Assembly (NCBI RefSeq): GCF_039832105.1
Contig: NZ_JBDOHS010000012.1
Location: 16,947-80,946 of the forward strand
Reading direction: 5' to 3'
Length of the DNA stretch: 64,000 nt
Source: Dorea_A sp016295505
Lineage (GTDB): Bacteria; Bacillota; Clostridia; Lachnospirales; Lachnospiraceae
Every line of letters begins with the position of its first letter. Position 1 is the first letter of the stretch. Under the pieces are notes generated by a model. It made no database searches. It saw only the letters and a list, made by a program, of their open reading frames with translations, and was not told where the DNA came from. The translations under genes were made by a program, and so were the position numbers. Shown piece after piece: positions 50,859 through 59,445 of the stretch.

Positions 50859-51698
50859 TTAATTCGTTGCTTCCAGAAGTTCTGTTACCACTTCTTTTCG
50901 TATCTTTTCCAGTATCTCCGGATTTCTTCCTCCTACCGCTTTCCCATCAATCTCTTTTACCGGCAGGCACGGATTACTTGAGCTGGACACAATGATCTCT
51001 TCTGCCTGAAACAGATCATCCAGTGTATAAGGCGTTTCATTCACTGCAATCCCCAACTTCTTACAGGCTTTGATCAGATGTGCTCTGGCGATTCCCGGAA
51101 GGATCAGATTATCGGCAGGTGCTGTCACAAATTTCCCGTCTCTGATAATGTGTATGTTGCTGTGTGCACACTCTGTCACACGCCCACCCGGTCTGTAAAA
51201 TACCGACTCCTGAGCCCCCGCTTTTCTGGCTCTCTCAGATGCAACACAGGACGGGATCAGGTTCAGTGTTTTTATATTGCAATGAAAAAAACGGGTATCT
51301 TCTGTTGTGATCAGCCTGATTGGTTCAAGTCCTTCATCTATCCCGGAAGGTTTCAAAGTAATCCATAGATTTCCGGGTCCTTCTGTGTATACATGATTAC
51401 GCATTCCCGTACCTCTGGTTACCTGATAATACACAAACAGATCTCCGGTATCCATTTTTTGCACCATCTCCTGCAGCAGATCTTTTAACTCTTCCTTTGT
51501 CACAGGCATCTGGATATCCAGAAGCGCTGCACTGTTAAAAAACCGGTCTATGTGTTCATCCACAGCAAAGATCTTATAGTTTCTCGCCGGTCCTGCATCA
51601 TAGACTCCGTCTCCAAACCAGCAGCAGCGGTCATTCATAGGAATGACCATATTTTCAATTTCATCGTACTTTCCATTGTAATAGCCCAGTGTTTTCAT
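50859..51698 (-). CDS. Class IV PLP aminotransferase (D-amino-acid / branched-chain type)
   Basis: Transfers an amino group using pyridoxal phosphate. Class IV marks are the PLP-binding lysine segment CNIKTLNLIPSCVASERARK and the later VTECAHSNIHIIRDGK and GIARAHLI. The 279-residue length fits D-alanine aminotransferase or 4-amino-4-deoxychorismate lyase; the IKTLNL form favours D-amino-acid transaminase. The start is the ATG at 51698. It may supply D-amino acids or branched-chain amino acids; the substrate cannot be fixed from sequence. Confidence 0.82.
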   Translation of the reverse strand: MKTLGYYNGKYDEIENMVIPMNDRCCWFGDGVYDAGPARNYKIFAVDEHIDRFFNSAALLDIQMPVTKEELKDLLQEMVQKMDTGDLFVYYQVTRGTGMRNHVYTEGPGNLWITLKPSGIDEGLEPIRLITTEDTRFFHCNIKTLNLIPSCVASERARKAGAQESVFYRPGGRVTECAHSNIHIIRDGKFVTAPADNLILPGIARAHLIKACKKLGIAVNETPYTLDDLFQAEEIIVSSSSNPCLPVKEIDGKAVGGRNPEILEKIRKEVVTELLEATN

Positions 51699-51734
51699 AT
51701 TCTTTCCTTATTGCACTCTTTCAAAACTGTATAA

Positions 51735-52667
51735 TTATTCTACATATTCCTTTGTCTCGATCCATCTGAGTATATCATGATATACCTTTTCCCGGTCAAC
51801 TTCATTCAGAATCTCGTGCCGGTCGCCCTGATACAGATGGATGGACACATTATGTATTCCGGCTGACTTATACTTTTCATAAACCTTTGTTACGCTCTTT
51901 CCGAACGCGCCTACCGGATCGTCCTTACCGGAAACAAACAGAATCGGCAGATCCTTTGGAATTCGTTCCAGACTTTCTTTTTTCGTCAGAACTTTCATTC
52001 CCTCGAACATCTGATAATAAGCTCCCAGCGTAAACATGTAAGAGCACAGCGGATCTTCCACATACTTCTGTCTTTTTTCCCGGTCTGACGTAATCCAGTC
52101 TTTTGTAGTCTCTGACGGCTCAAATCTTTTGTTATAACTTCCAAAGCTCAGATTATCTACAAACCGGCTGCGGTGTTTCCAGCCTTTAAAAGCCGCAATC
52201 ACTCTGCACACGAGCTGCCCGGCATTCAGAATCAATGCGCTCTGATATCCGGTTCCCATAATAACGGCACCGTCAAGCCCCTTTCCATACATGGTCAGAT
52301 ACTCTCTCAACAGGAAGGATCCCATACTGTGTCCCAACATATAGTACGGTGCATCCGGATATTTTTTCATTGTCATCTCACGCAGCTTTTGTATATCGCC
52401 GATCACGTACTGATTTCCCCTGGTTTCATCAAAATATCCCAGTTCTTCCTCACTTTGAATTGATTTTCCGTGTCCCAGATGATCGTGTCCGGTCACATAG
52501 TATCCGTTTTCAGACATATATTCTGCAAATTCATGGTATCTGTCGATATACTCCACCATCCCATGACAAATCTGGAGCACACCCTTTATCTTACCTTCCG
52601 GAACCCACTCAATCGCATGGATCTGTGTCTTTCCATCCCGGGAAGGATAGTAAAATTCCTGTTTCAT
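51735..52667 (-). CDS. Alpha/beta hydrolase, monoacylglycerol lipase/lysophospholipase type
   Basis: Serine hydrolase. Nucleophile elbow GHSMG in MLGHSMGSFLLREYL, acid Asp in SGKDDPVG and base His in GDRHEILNE form the triad; the oxyanion region is CHGMVEYIDRY. The family hydrolyses monoacylglycerols or lysophospholipids. 310 residues, no signal peptide. Its ATG abuts the citrate synthase stop (shared base at 52667), suggesting co-transcription. Confidence 0.87.
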   Translation of the reverse strand: MKQEFYYPSRDGKTQIHAIEWVPEGKIKGVLQICHGMVEYIDRYHEFAEYMSENGYYVTGHDHLGHGKSIQSEEELGYFDETRGNQYVIGDIQKLREMTMKKYPDAPYYMLGHSMGSFLLREYLTMYGKGLDGAVIMGTGYQSALILNAGQLVCRVIAAFKGWKHRSRFVDNLSFGSYNKRFEPSETTKDWITSDREKRQKYVEDPLCSYMFTLGAYYQMFEGMKVLTKKESLERIPKDLPILFVSGKDDPVGAFGKSVTKVYEKYKSAGIHNVSIHLYQGDRHEILNEVDREKVYHDILRWIETKEYVE

Positions 52668-54037
52668 TATCTGTCTTCCATTCTAATATATTCTTTGTGT
52701 TCTGCCAGTGACTTATAAGCCGGACGAATAATCTTATCAACATTCTTCAGCTCTTCCAGTCTGTGCGCGCTCCATCCGACAATGCGGGCAGCGGCAAAAA
52801 TCGGCGTATACAATGCCGGCGGCAGATCCAGCATCCGATATACCAGTCCGCTGTAGAAATCAACGTTTGCATTTACCCCTTTATAGATCTTGCGTTTTTC
52901 GGCAATCACTTCCGGAGCCATGCGTTCCACTTTCTCATAAAGAGCATACACCTTTTCGCACTTCTTTTCTTTCGCCAGCTGTTTCACAAATCCCTTGAAA
53001 ATATCTGCTCTTGGATCTGATATGGAATAAATAGCATGTCCCATGCCATAGATCAGTCCTTTCTGGTCAAATGCTTTCTTGTCCAGAAGGTCATACAGAT
53101 ACTGGCGGACTTCATCATCGTCCTCCCAGTCTTTTACATTTTCCATCATATCGTCAAACATCTGCGTTACTTTAATGTTGGCTCCACCATGCTTTGGTCC
53201 CTTTAATGATGACATGGCTGCGACAATCGCTGAATACGTATCCGTTCCTGAGGATGTAACCACATGTGTTGTAAACGTTGAATTATTTCCACCGCCATGA
53301 TCCATATGGAGCACAAGCGCCATATCCAGAATCTTTGCTTCCAGCTTCGTATATTTCTTATTCTCTCTTAACATCATAAGAATATTTTCTGCTGTAGACA
53401 ATTCCGGTGACGGTGCGTAGATATAGAGATCCTCTCCCATTCGATAATTATAGGCATGATATCCATATACCATCAACATCGGGAACTGACTGATCAGATT
53501 CAGGCACTGGCGCAGTACATTCGGAATAGAAGTATCATCTGCCTTTGCATCATAAGTATACAGACTCAGAATCGATCTGGAAAGACTGTTCATCATATCT
53601 TTGCTCGGCGCCTTCATAATTACATCCCTTACAAAGGTCGGCGGAAGCGTTCTCCTCTCCACAAGAGTATCATGAAACATCTGCAGCTCTTTTGCATTCG
53701 GAAGTTCTCCAAACAACAGCAAATATGCAATTTCTTCAAATCCATAATGCTTATCTTTCAAAAATCCCTTTACCAGATCTTTGATGTTATATCCACGGTA
53801 GTAAAGATTTCCTGCGCATGGCACTTCTTTCCCATTTACAATCTTTTTGGCACACACATCCGAGATATTGGTAAGACCTGCAAGAACACCCTTTCCATTT
53901 AAATCTCTAAGACCTCTTTTTACATCATATCTGGTATACAGATCCTTATCAATTGCATTGTTACTTTCACACAGCTGTGCAAAATGTTCAATCTCCGGTG
54001 TCACCTCAAATAATGCCTGCTCACCTTTCTTCACCAT
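52667..54037 (-). CDS. gltA: Citrate synthase
   Basis: Condenses acetyl-CoA and oxaloacetate. The active-site His segments HMDHGGGNNSTF and GPKHGGAN and the Asp in SISDPRADI are present. At 456 residues it is longer than the usual bacterial form (~370-430), with an N-terminal extension as in some Clostridia enzymes. ATG 54037 is the best placed of three in-frame ATGs, eight bases after AAAGGA. No aconitase or isocitrate dehydrogenase gene is next to it in the window. Confidence 0.95.
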   Translation of the reverse strand: MVKKGEQALFEVTPEIEHFAQLCESNNAIDKDLYTRYDVKRGLRDLNGKGVLAGLTNISDVCAKKIVNGKEVPCAGNLYYRGYNIKDLVKGFLKDKHYGFEEIAYLLLFGELPNAKELQMFHDTLVERRTLPPTFVRDVIMKAPSKDMMNSLSRSILSLYTYDAKADDTSIPNVLRQCLNLISQFPMLMVYGYHAYNYRMGEDLYIYAPSPELSTAENILMMLRENKKYTKLEAKILDMALVLHMDHGGGNNSTFTTHVVTSSGTDTYSAIVAAMSSLKGPKHGGANIKVTQMFDDMMENVKDWEDDDEVRQYLYDLLDKKAFDQKGLIYGMGHAIYSISDPRADIFKGFVKQLAKEKKCEKVYALYEKVERMAPEVIAEKRKIYKGVNANVDFYSGLVYRMLDLPPALYTPIFAAARIVGWSAHRLEELKNVDKIIRPAYKSLAEHKEYIRMEDR

Positions 54038-54164
54038 CGTCATCATCCTTTCTGTTCTTATATTATCTACATATCATTGCTCCTGACCTCTTCATCCCTT
54101 TCAGATTATATGGATCCGGAAATTCACAATCCCTCATATTGTATCATTCCCGGATATATCACAG

Positions 54165-55037
54165 CTATGAAAGCCCGCATAAGCGGTTGCTCAAAGCTGC
54201 AAATTCTTCCAGCGTAAGTGCCTCACCACGGACACTTGCTCCCTTTCCGAGTGATTGAATCGCTTCTTCGATCTCCTCTCGGGAATATTTTAATTTATCA
54301 GAATTTTTCAGACCATTTGCCAGAGTCTTTCTTCTCTGATTAAAAGATGCCCTGATAATGTCAAACATCAGTTTCTCATCTTTTACCTCCACCGGCGGCT
54401 GCTTATGACAGGTAAGCCGGATGACCGCCGAGCCCACACGGGGTCTTGGCATAAAACAATTCGGCGGTACATTTGCCACAATATAGGGTTCGGCATAATA
54501 CTGTACAGCCAGAGACAGTGCCCCATAATCTTTACTGCCCGGACCTGTCTGCATCCGGTCGGCAACTTCTTTCTGTACCATAACCGTGATACTCTCCATT
54601 GGTACATGATTCTCAAAAAGTCCCATGATAATCGGTGTTGTAATATAGTATGGAAGATTCGCCACCACTTTAATCGGGCGTCCCTGATTTTCATCATCTG
54701 CGAGTCTTCGAATATCCAGCTTCAGTACGTCTTCATTAATAATCGTTACATTATCATATTCACTCAGAGTGTCCTCAAGGATCGGAATCAGATTTTTATC
54801 AATCTCAACAGCAGTCACCTTGCCTGCTGCCTCAGCAAGATACTGTGTCATCGTTCCGATTCCCGGTCCGATTTCCAGTACCATATCATCCTTTGTAATT
54901 CCTGCAGCACGGATAATCTTATCCAATACATGCGTATCAATCAAAAAATTCTGCCCGAACTTCTTCTGAAATGAAAAATTATACTTCTGCAAAACTGCAA
55001 TTGTATTCTGCGGATTTCCCAATGTTGGTGTACCCAT
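54165..55037 (-). CDS. rsmA: 16S rRNA (adenine1518-N6/adenine1519-N6)-dimethyltransferase RsmA (KsgA)
   Basis: Dimethylates two adjacent adenosines in the 3' hairpin of 16S rRNA late in small-subunit assembly. SAM motif EIGPGIGTMTQYLA and catalytic motif NLPYY are seen in order; 290 residues, normal. The lead-in FQKKFGQNFL is typical. It belongs to the metG-tatD-rsmA neighbourhood seen in Firmicutes, here split by other genes. Repeat copy 4 lies ~110 bases upstream. Confidence 0.97.
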   Translation of the reverse strand: MGTPTLGNPQNTIAVLQKYNFSFQKKFGQNFLIDTHVLDKIIRAAGITKDDMVLEIGPGIGTMTQYLAEAAGKVTAVEIDKNLIPILEDTLSEYDNVTIINEDVLKLDIRRLADDENQGRPIKVVANLPYYITTPIIMGLFENHVPMESITVMVQKEVADRMQTGPGSKDYGALSLAVQYYAEPYIVANVPPNCFMPRPRVGSAVIRLTCHKQPPVEVKDEKLMFDIIRASFNQRRKTLANGLKNSDKLKYSREEIEEAIQSLGKGASVRGEALTLEEFAALSNRLCGLS

Positions 55038-55148
55038 ACGCCCACTCCCTGCTTATGTGTATATTTCTCTACATTATACAATAATTCCTAATATTATGAT
55101 ATACAAAAAAAATAAAATAAGAATTAAGAAAGTGTGAACGTTAAAAAA

Positions 55149-55180
55149 GGGACGGGGAATTTTTAAAAATCCTCCGTCCC
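55149..55180. repeat. Palindromic intergenic repeat, copy 4
   Basis: The arms 55149-55164 and 55165-55180 are the same as in copy 3, flanked by A and T runs. It lies ten bases after the stop of the nitrilase-family gene on the minus strand, where it reads like a terminator. Confidence 0.92.
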
Positions 55181-55189
55181 TTTTTTACT

Positions 55190-56017
55190 TTACGAAAGTG
55201 TTTTCCACTCATATACATCTCGCCTCAGTTGCTTCAAAAGCGGCAGCTGTTCACGGATTTTTTCTACTTTATCCAGGTCTATCTCTGTGAGTACTACGTG
55301 TTCTTTTTCATCCATCTGCGTTACAACGTTTCCCCATGGATCTGTAACGATCGAATGTCCCCAAGAGTGATAACTTGCCCGTTCATCCCGTGCCGGAGCG
55401 GTGCCGACTGCGTATACCTGATTATCAACTGCCCTCTGACGAAACAGCAGTTCCCAGTGTGCCGGACCTGTTGTCATATTAAATGCTCCCGGCACCAGTA
55501 TGATCTTCGCCCCCTGCTCCACCATCAGCCGTGACAGTTCCGGAAAACGGAAATCATAACAGATGCATATACCCATTTTACAGAATTCTGTCTCGAATAC
55601 CGTCACCTGGTTTCCGGGTGACAATGTATCTGATTCTTTAAAATACTGTCCTTCCACATCGATATCAAAAAGATGCATTTTCCGATGTTTTGCAATCTGC
55701 TGTCCGGTACGATCAAAGACATATGCCGTATTATAGACATGTCCTTCTTCATCTACTTCCGGCATGCTCCCTGCTGACAGATAGATCCTGTGCCTGGCCG
55801 CAAGAGACGCACATCTTTCCCAGGATATCCCGCCTTCTTTTTCTGCATACACCGGGAAACTGGTTGTGACATACGGACAATTGAACATCTCCGGAACAAC
55901 TGCAAGGTCTGCTTCTTCTACTTCTCTGCTTTTCATCAGCTCTTCCAGATGCAGCAGATTCGCTTCCTTATCTTCACTGACATTCATCTGAATATTTGCA
56001 ATCTTCACCTTTTTCAT
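55190..56017 (-). CDS. Carbon-nitrogen hydrolase (nitrilase superfamily, omega-amidase-like)
   Basis: Hydrolyses an amide bond with a Glu-Lys-Cys triad: Glu in VVPEMF, Lys in HRKMHLFDID and Cys in ICYDFRFPE. The 275-residue product has the omega-amidase/Nit2-like spacing. Its start overlaps the tatD stop by four bases, so it is co-translated with it. Possible substrates are alpha-ketoglutaramate or deaminated glutathione; not determined here. Confidence 0.9.
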   Translation of the reverse strand: MKKVKIANIQMNVSEDKEANLLHLEELMKSREVEEADLAVVPEMFNCPYVTTSFPVYAEKEGGISWERCASLAARHRIYLSAGSMPEVDEEGHVYNTAYVFDRTGQQIAKHRKMHLFDIDVEGQYFKESDTLSPGNQVTVFETEFCKMGICICYDFRFPELSRLMVEQGAKIILVPGAFNMTTGPAHWELLFRQRAVDNQVYAVGTAPARDERASYHSWGHSIVTDPWGNVVTQMDEKEHVVLTEIDLDKVEKIREQLPLLKQLRRDVYEWKTLS

Positions 56018-56775
56018 AGACGATACATCTTTCTCGCATTTTCTTCGGTCTGCGCCACCACTTCCTCATATGTGACACCCTTGATTTCGGCAATTGTTTC
56101 TGCCACATACCGGATATACGCAGAATGATTGCGCTTTCCCCGGTATGGTTCCGGTGCAAGATACGGACAGTCCGTCTCCAGAACGATAGATTCCAATGGA
56201 ATCTCTGCAACCGTCTCTTTCAACTTCCGGCCATTTTTAAATGTCACCACACCGCCAACGCCGATGTAGAACCCCATCTTTACATATTCCTGTGCCATTT
56301 CCCTGGAATACGAATAGCAGTGGATCACTCCATTCAGTCCCTCTGCATGCGCTTTCATAATCTCCATCGTATCCGCTGCGGCATCCCGGCTGTGAATCAG
56401 AACCGGGAGATCCAGCTCTCTTGCAAGCTCCAGCTGACGGATGAACCATTTCTTCTGCAGGTCATGAGACTCATTATCCCAATAATAATCAAGACCAATC
56501 TCTCCCACCGCAATCACCTTATCACGGGAAAAGAGTTCTTTCATCTTTGCAAATGTCTCTTCATTCAGACTGCCCACATGATCCGGATGTATCCCGACAG
56601 CTGCATACATGAACGGATACTTCTGTACCATATTGGTCACCCGTTCACAGGAGGCATAGGAGGCACACACATTTACAATGGTTCCCACTCCCTGTTCTTC
56701 CATCGAACACAGCAGCTCTTCGCGATCCTCATTAAATTGTTCACTGTCATAATGTGCATGTGTATCAAAAATCAT
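56014..56775 (-). CDS. tatD: TatD family metal-dependent DNase
   Basis: Barrel hydrolase with DTHAHYD at residues 4-10, GEIGLDYYW, the His of LIHSRDA and the Asp of ETDCPYL, all metal ligands. 253 residues, full length. Acts as a 3'-5' DNase/proof-reading enzyme in some bacteria. It lies two bases after the ddh gene. Confidence 0.94.
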   Translation of the reverse strand: MIFDTHAHYDSEQFNEDREELLCSMEEQGVGTIVNVCASYASCERVTNMVQKYPFMYAAVGIHPDHVGSLNEETFAKMKELFSRDKVIAVGEIGLDYYWDNESHDLQKKWFIRQLELARELDLPVLIHSRDAAADTMEIMKAHAEGLNGVIHCYSYSREMAQEYVKMGFYIGVGGVVTFKNGRKLKETVAEIPLESIVLETDCPYLAPEPYRGKRNHSAYIRYVAETIAEIKGVTYEEVVAQTEENARKMYRL

Positions 56776-56777
56776 CT

Positions 56778-57764
56778 TTATAACATCTCTTTTCTCAGCT
56801 GTTCCGGTGTCTTCATTGACAACATTGCCGGCGCAATATCAAAGACACTTCTTGCTCCGCTCTCTCCTGCTTTAGACAGCTTGTAAGCAGCTCTCGCATA
56901 GCAGATCAGTACACTGGCCGTAAACTCCGGATTAGAATCCAGCTTCAGAGAATACTCAATGACATGCTTATTTCCATCCGTTCCTGTCTCTCCGCTTCGA
57001 ATTACGAATCCTCCGTGCGGCATCTTGCTGTGCTTTTCCTTCAGCTCTTCTTCTGTAATAAATGTTACCGTTGTATCATACTCATCGAAATAATTCGGCA
57101 TCGTCTTGATTGCTTCCTCAATTGCCTGAAGATCCGCACCTTCCTCCGGTACCACATAGCATTCACGCAGATGCTTCTCTCTTGTGGTAAGTGTCGGTTC
57201 ACTTCCGCTTCTTACACGATCAACTGCTTCCTCGATCGGTACCGTATACTGAATTCCGTTCTTCACGCCATCCACACGGCGAATTGCATCCGAATGTCCC
57301 TGACTGACACCCTTGCCCCAGAATGTATAAGTACTTCCCTGTACCAGGATCGACTCTGCATACAGACGATTCAGTGAAAACATTCCCGGATCCCAGCCCA
57401 CAGAGATAATGCTGACATTGCCGCCGTTTCCTGCTGCCTGATCCATATCAGCAAAATACTCCGGAATCTTCGCATGTGTATCAAAACTGTCAATCGTATT
57501 GAAATTCGCAGCAATCTTCGGCCCCATAACCGGAAGGTCTGTTGCAGATCCACCGCACAATACCATGACATCGATCTCATCTTTCATGGCTGCCATCTCA
57601 TCAAAATGCTTTACCGGTACTCCATCCGTAGCGATCGCAACAGATGCAGGATCCCTTCTGGTAAATACTGCTGCCAGTTCCATATCTTCATTGCGGGCAA
57701 TGGCTTTCTCCACGCCGCGTCCTATATTTCCATATCCAACAATTCCAATTCTTATTTTTCCCAT
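56778..57764 (-). CDS. ddh: meso-Diaminopimelate D-dehydrogenase
   Basis: NADPH-dependent one-step formation of meso-DAP from tetrahydrodipicolinate for lysine and peptidoglycan. The Rossmann start RIGIVGYGNIGRGVEKA, the binding segments GWDPGMFSLNRLYAE and FWGKGVSQGHSDAIRRV are characteristic. 328 residues, typical. Its presence means meso-DAP can be made by the dehydrogenase pathway. Promoter not resolved; it could be the first gene of the ddh-tatD-nitrilase transcript. Confidence 0.96.
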   Translation of the reverse strand: MGKIRIGIVGYGNIGRGVEKAIARNEDMELAAVFTRRDPASVAIATDGVPVKHFDEMAAMKDEIDVMVLCGGSATDLPVMGPKIAANFNTIDSFDTHAKIPEYFADMDQAAGNGGNVSIISVGWDPGMFSLNRLYAESILVQGSTYTFWGKGVSQGHSDAIRRVDGVKNGIQYTVPIEEAVDRVRSGSEPTLTTREKHLRECYVVPEEGADLQAIEEAIKTMPNYFDEYDTTVTFITEEELKEKHSKMPHGGFVIRSGETGTDGNKHVIEYSLKLDSNPEFTASVLICYARAAYKLSKAGESGARSVFDIAPAMLSMKTPEQLRKEML

Positions 57765-57809
57765 AAATATAACCTCTCCTTGCTCTTTCGCTTTATTTTA
57801 TCAAAGAGA

Positions 57810-58175
57810 TTATAACACAGATACATTTTTTGTCGCAACCATATCAATTCCGGTGCCCGCAATATTTGTGGCAACTACATCCCCAATCTTTACCGGAGCT
57901 TCCACTGTTACCTTTTTTATCTCCTCCATACAATCCCATATCCGGTCTTTTGGAATGCCGCTTTCTGTTTTCACAGACACAACCGCCTGTGTTCCATGAT
58001 GTACTCTCACAGTTGTAGTTATGATCCGGGTCGGATTCGTAACCTCCTTCCTTGCATATGCATCCCCTCTGTTACACGTATTTCCGGAAACACGAATCAC
58101 TTCTCCTGCTTCCATCTCTATTTTCAGCTGACACCCCATCGGACAGCCGATGCAGATCAGTTCCTGTACTGTCAT
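57810..58175 (-). CDS. DUF1667 protein of the GlpA/GlpB-like set
   Basis: Small protein, 121 residues, with cysteines CIGCPMGC and NTCNRGDAYA, likely binding a metal or iron-sulphur cluster. The family is nearly always beside GlpA-like and GlpB-like flavoproteins, replacing the iron-sulphur GlpC subunit. It starts five bases after the flavoprotein gene; one operon is likely. Confidence 0.88.
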   Translation of the reverse strand: MTVQELICIGCPMGCQLKIEMEAGEVIRVSGNTCNRGDAYARKEVTNPTRIITTTVRVHHGTQAVVSVKTESGIPKDRIWDCMEEIKKVTVEAPVKIGDVVATNIAGTGIDMVATKNVSVL

Positions 58176-58179
58176 CTTC

Positions 58180-59445
58180 TTACGCCTCCTCTATCCGGAT
58201 TGTAATCTCCTGTACACCCGGATATTCTTCCACTATCTTTTTCTCCAGAACGATGCTTTCCATCTCTCCCGGAGCCATAACGGGACGTTTTTTACAGAGT
58301 ATGGGGTCTCCGTTGATAGCAACCCTGATTCTGCAATTCCGGTAAGGTTTTCCCACACGAAAACGTACAATAACCTGATCCGCCATTGTATCCGGATGAA
58401 GCATCTGCGGAACCGTATAACGGACGCCCGCCGCCGGAACGATCCGGATCATTCTGCCTTCTGTACCTGGGTGTTCCCGTTTCACATACGTCGCTGCACA
58501 CACTCCTGCACGCTCTGCCTCTTCCGATACAAAATCCACCAAATCATGTACATGCAGCACATTTCCACAGGCAAAGATTCCGGGAATACTGGTCTGCAGG
58601 CTGTCATCAACCACAGGCCCCCTTGTCACCCGGTCCAGCTGCACTCCACTTTCTGCAGACAGCTCATTTTCCGGAATCAATCCCACAGACAGAAGAAGCG
58701 TATCACAGGAAATATATTCTTCTGTTCCCGGAATCGGTTTTCCCTTTTCATCCACACGGGCAAGTGTTACTCCTTCCACCCTCTCTTTTCCCCTGATATC
58801 CACAACCGTATGACTCAGCTTCAGCGGAATCCCATAATCCTCCAGGCACTGAACAATATTTCTCTTTAATCCTCCGGAATACGGCATCAACTCTGCCACC
58901 ACTTTCACTTTTGCTCCTTCAAGCGTCATTCGTCTCGCCATGATCAGACCGATATCCCCGGATCCCAGAATCACAACCTCCCGTCCCGGCATATAGCCTT
59001 CCATATTGACCAGCCGCTGCGCTGTTCCTGCCGAAAAAATACCTGCCGGACGATATCCCGGAATATTCAGTGCCCCTCTAGAGCGCTCTCTGCATCCCAT
59101 CGCGAGGATTACAGCTTGTGCCTGGATCTCAAACAATCCATCCTGACGATTCATGGCAATGATCCTTTTATCTCTTTGAATATGCATGACCATCGTATTT
59201 AATTTATACTCTATCTTCAGTTCTTCCACCTGACGGATAAACCGTTCTGCATACTCTGGTCCTGTCAGCTCTTCTTTAAATGTGTGCAGACCAAACCCAT
59301 TATGAATACACTGGTTCAGAATACCGCCCAGCTCCCTGTCCCTCTCCAGAATGAGAACGTCACGAATCCCACTTTTTCTGGCCGCTGCCGCAGCTGCAAG
59401 TCCGGCGGGACCGCCTCCGATCACAACAACCTCATATGCTTTCAT
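58180..59445 (-). CDS. NAD(P)/FAD-dependent oxidoreductase (GlpB-like)
   Basis: Flavoprotein of the pyridine nucleotide-disulphide family, 421 residues. FAD motif GGGPAGLAAAAAARKSG at the N-terminus, a second nucleotide motif GSGDIGLIMARRM, and the FAD-closing GIFACGNVLHVHDLVD. It should pass electrons between the GlpA-like dehydrogenase and NAD(P) or a membrane carrier (inferred). Its start overlaps the neighbouring gene by four bases. Confidence 0.87.
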   Translation of the reverse strand: MKAYEVVVIGGGPAGLAAAAAARKSGIRDVLILERDRELGGILNQCIHNGFGLHTFKEELTGPEYAERFIRQVEELKIEYKLNTMVMHIQRDKRIIAMNRQDGLFEIQAQAVILAMGCRERSRGALNIPGYRPAGIFSAGTAQRLVNMEGYMPGREVVILGSGDIGLIMARRMTLEGAKVKVVAELMPYSGGLKRNIVQCLEDYGIPLKLSHTVVDIRGKERVEGVTLARVDEKGKPIPGTEEYISCDTLLLSVGLIPENELSAESGVQLDRVTRGPVVDDSLQTSIPGIFACGNVLHVHDLVDFVSEEAERAGVCAATYVKREHPGTEGRMIRIVPAAGVRYTVPQMLHPDTMADQVIVRFRVGKPYRNCRIRVAINGDPILCKKRPVMAPGEMESIVLEKKIVEEYPGVQEITIRIEEA

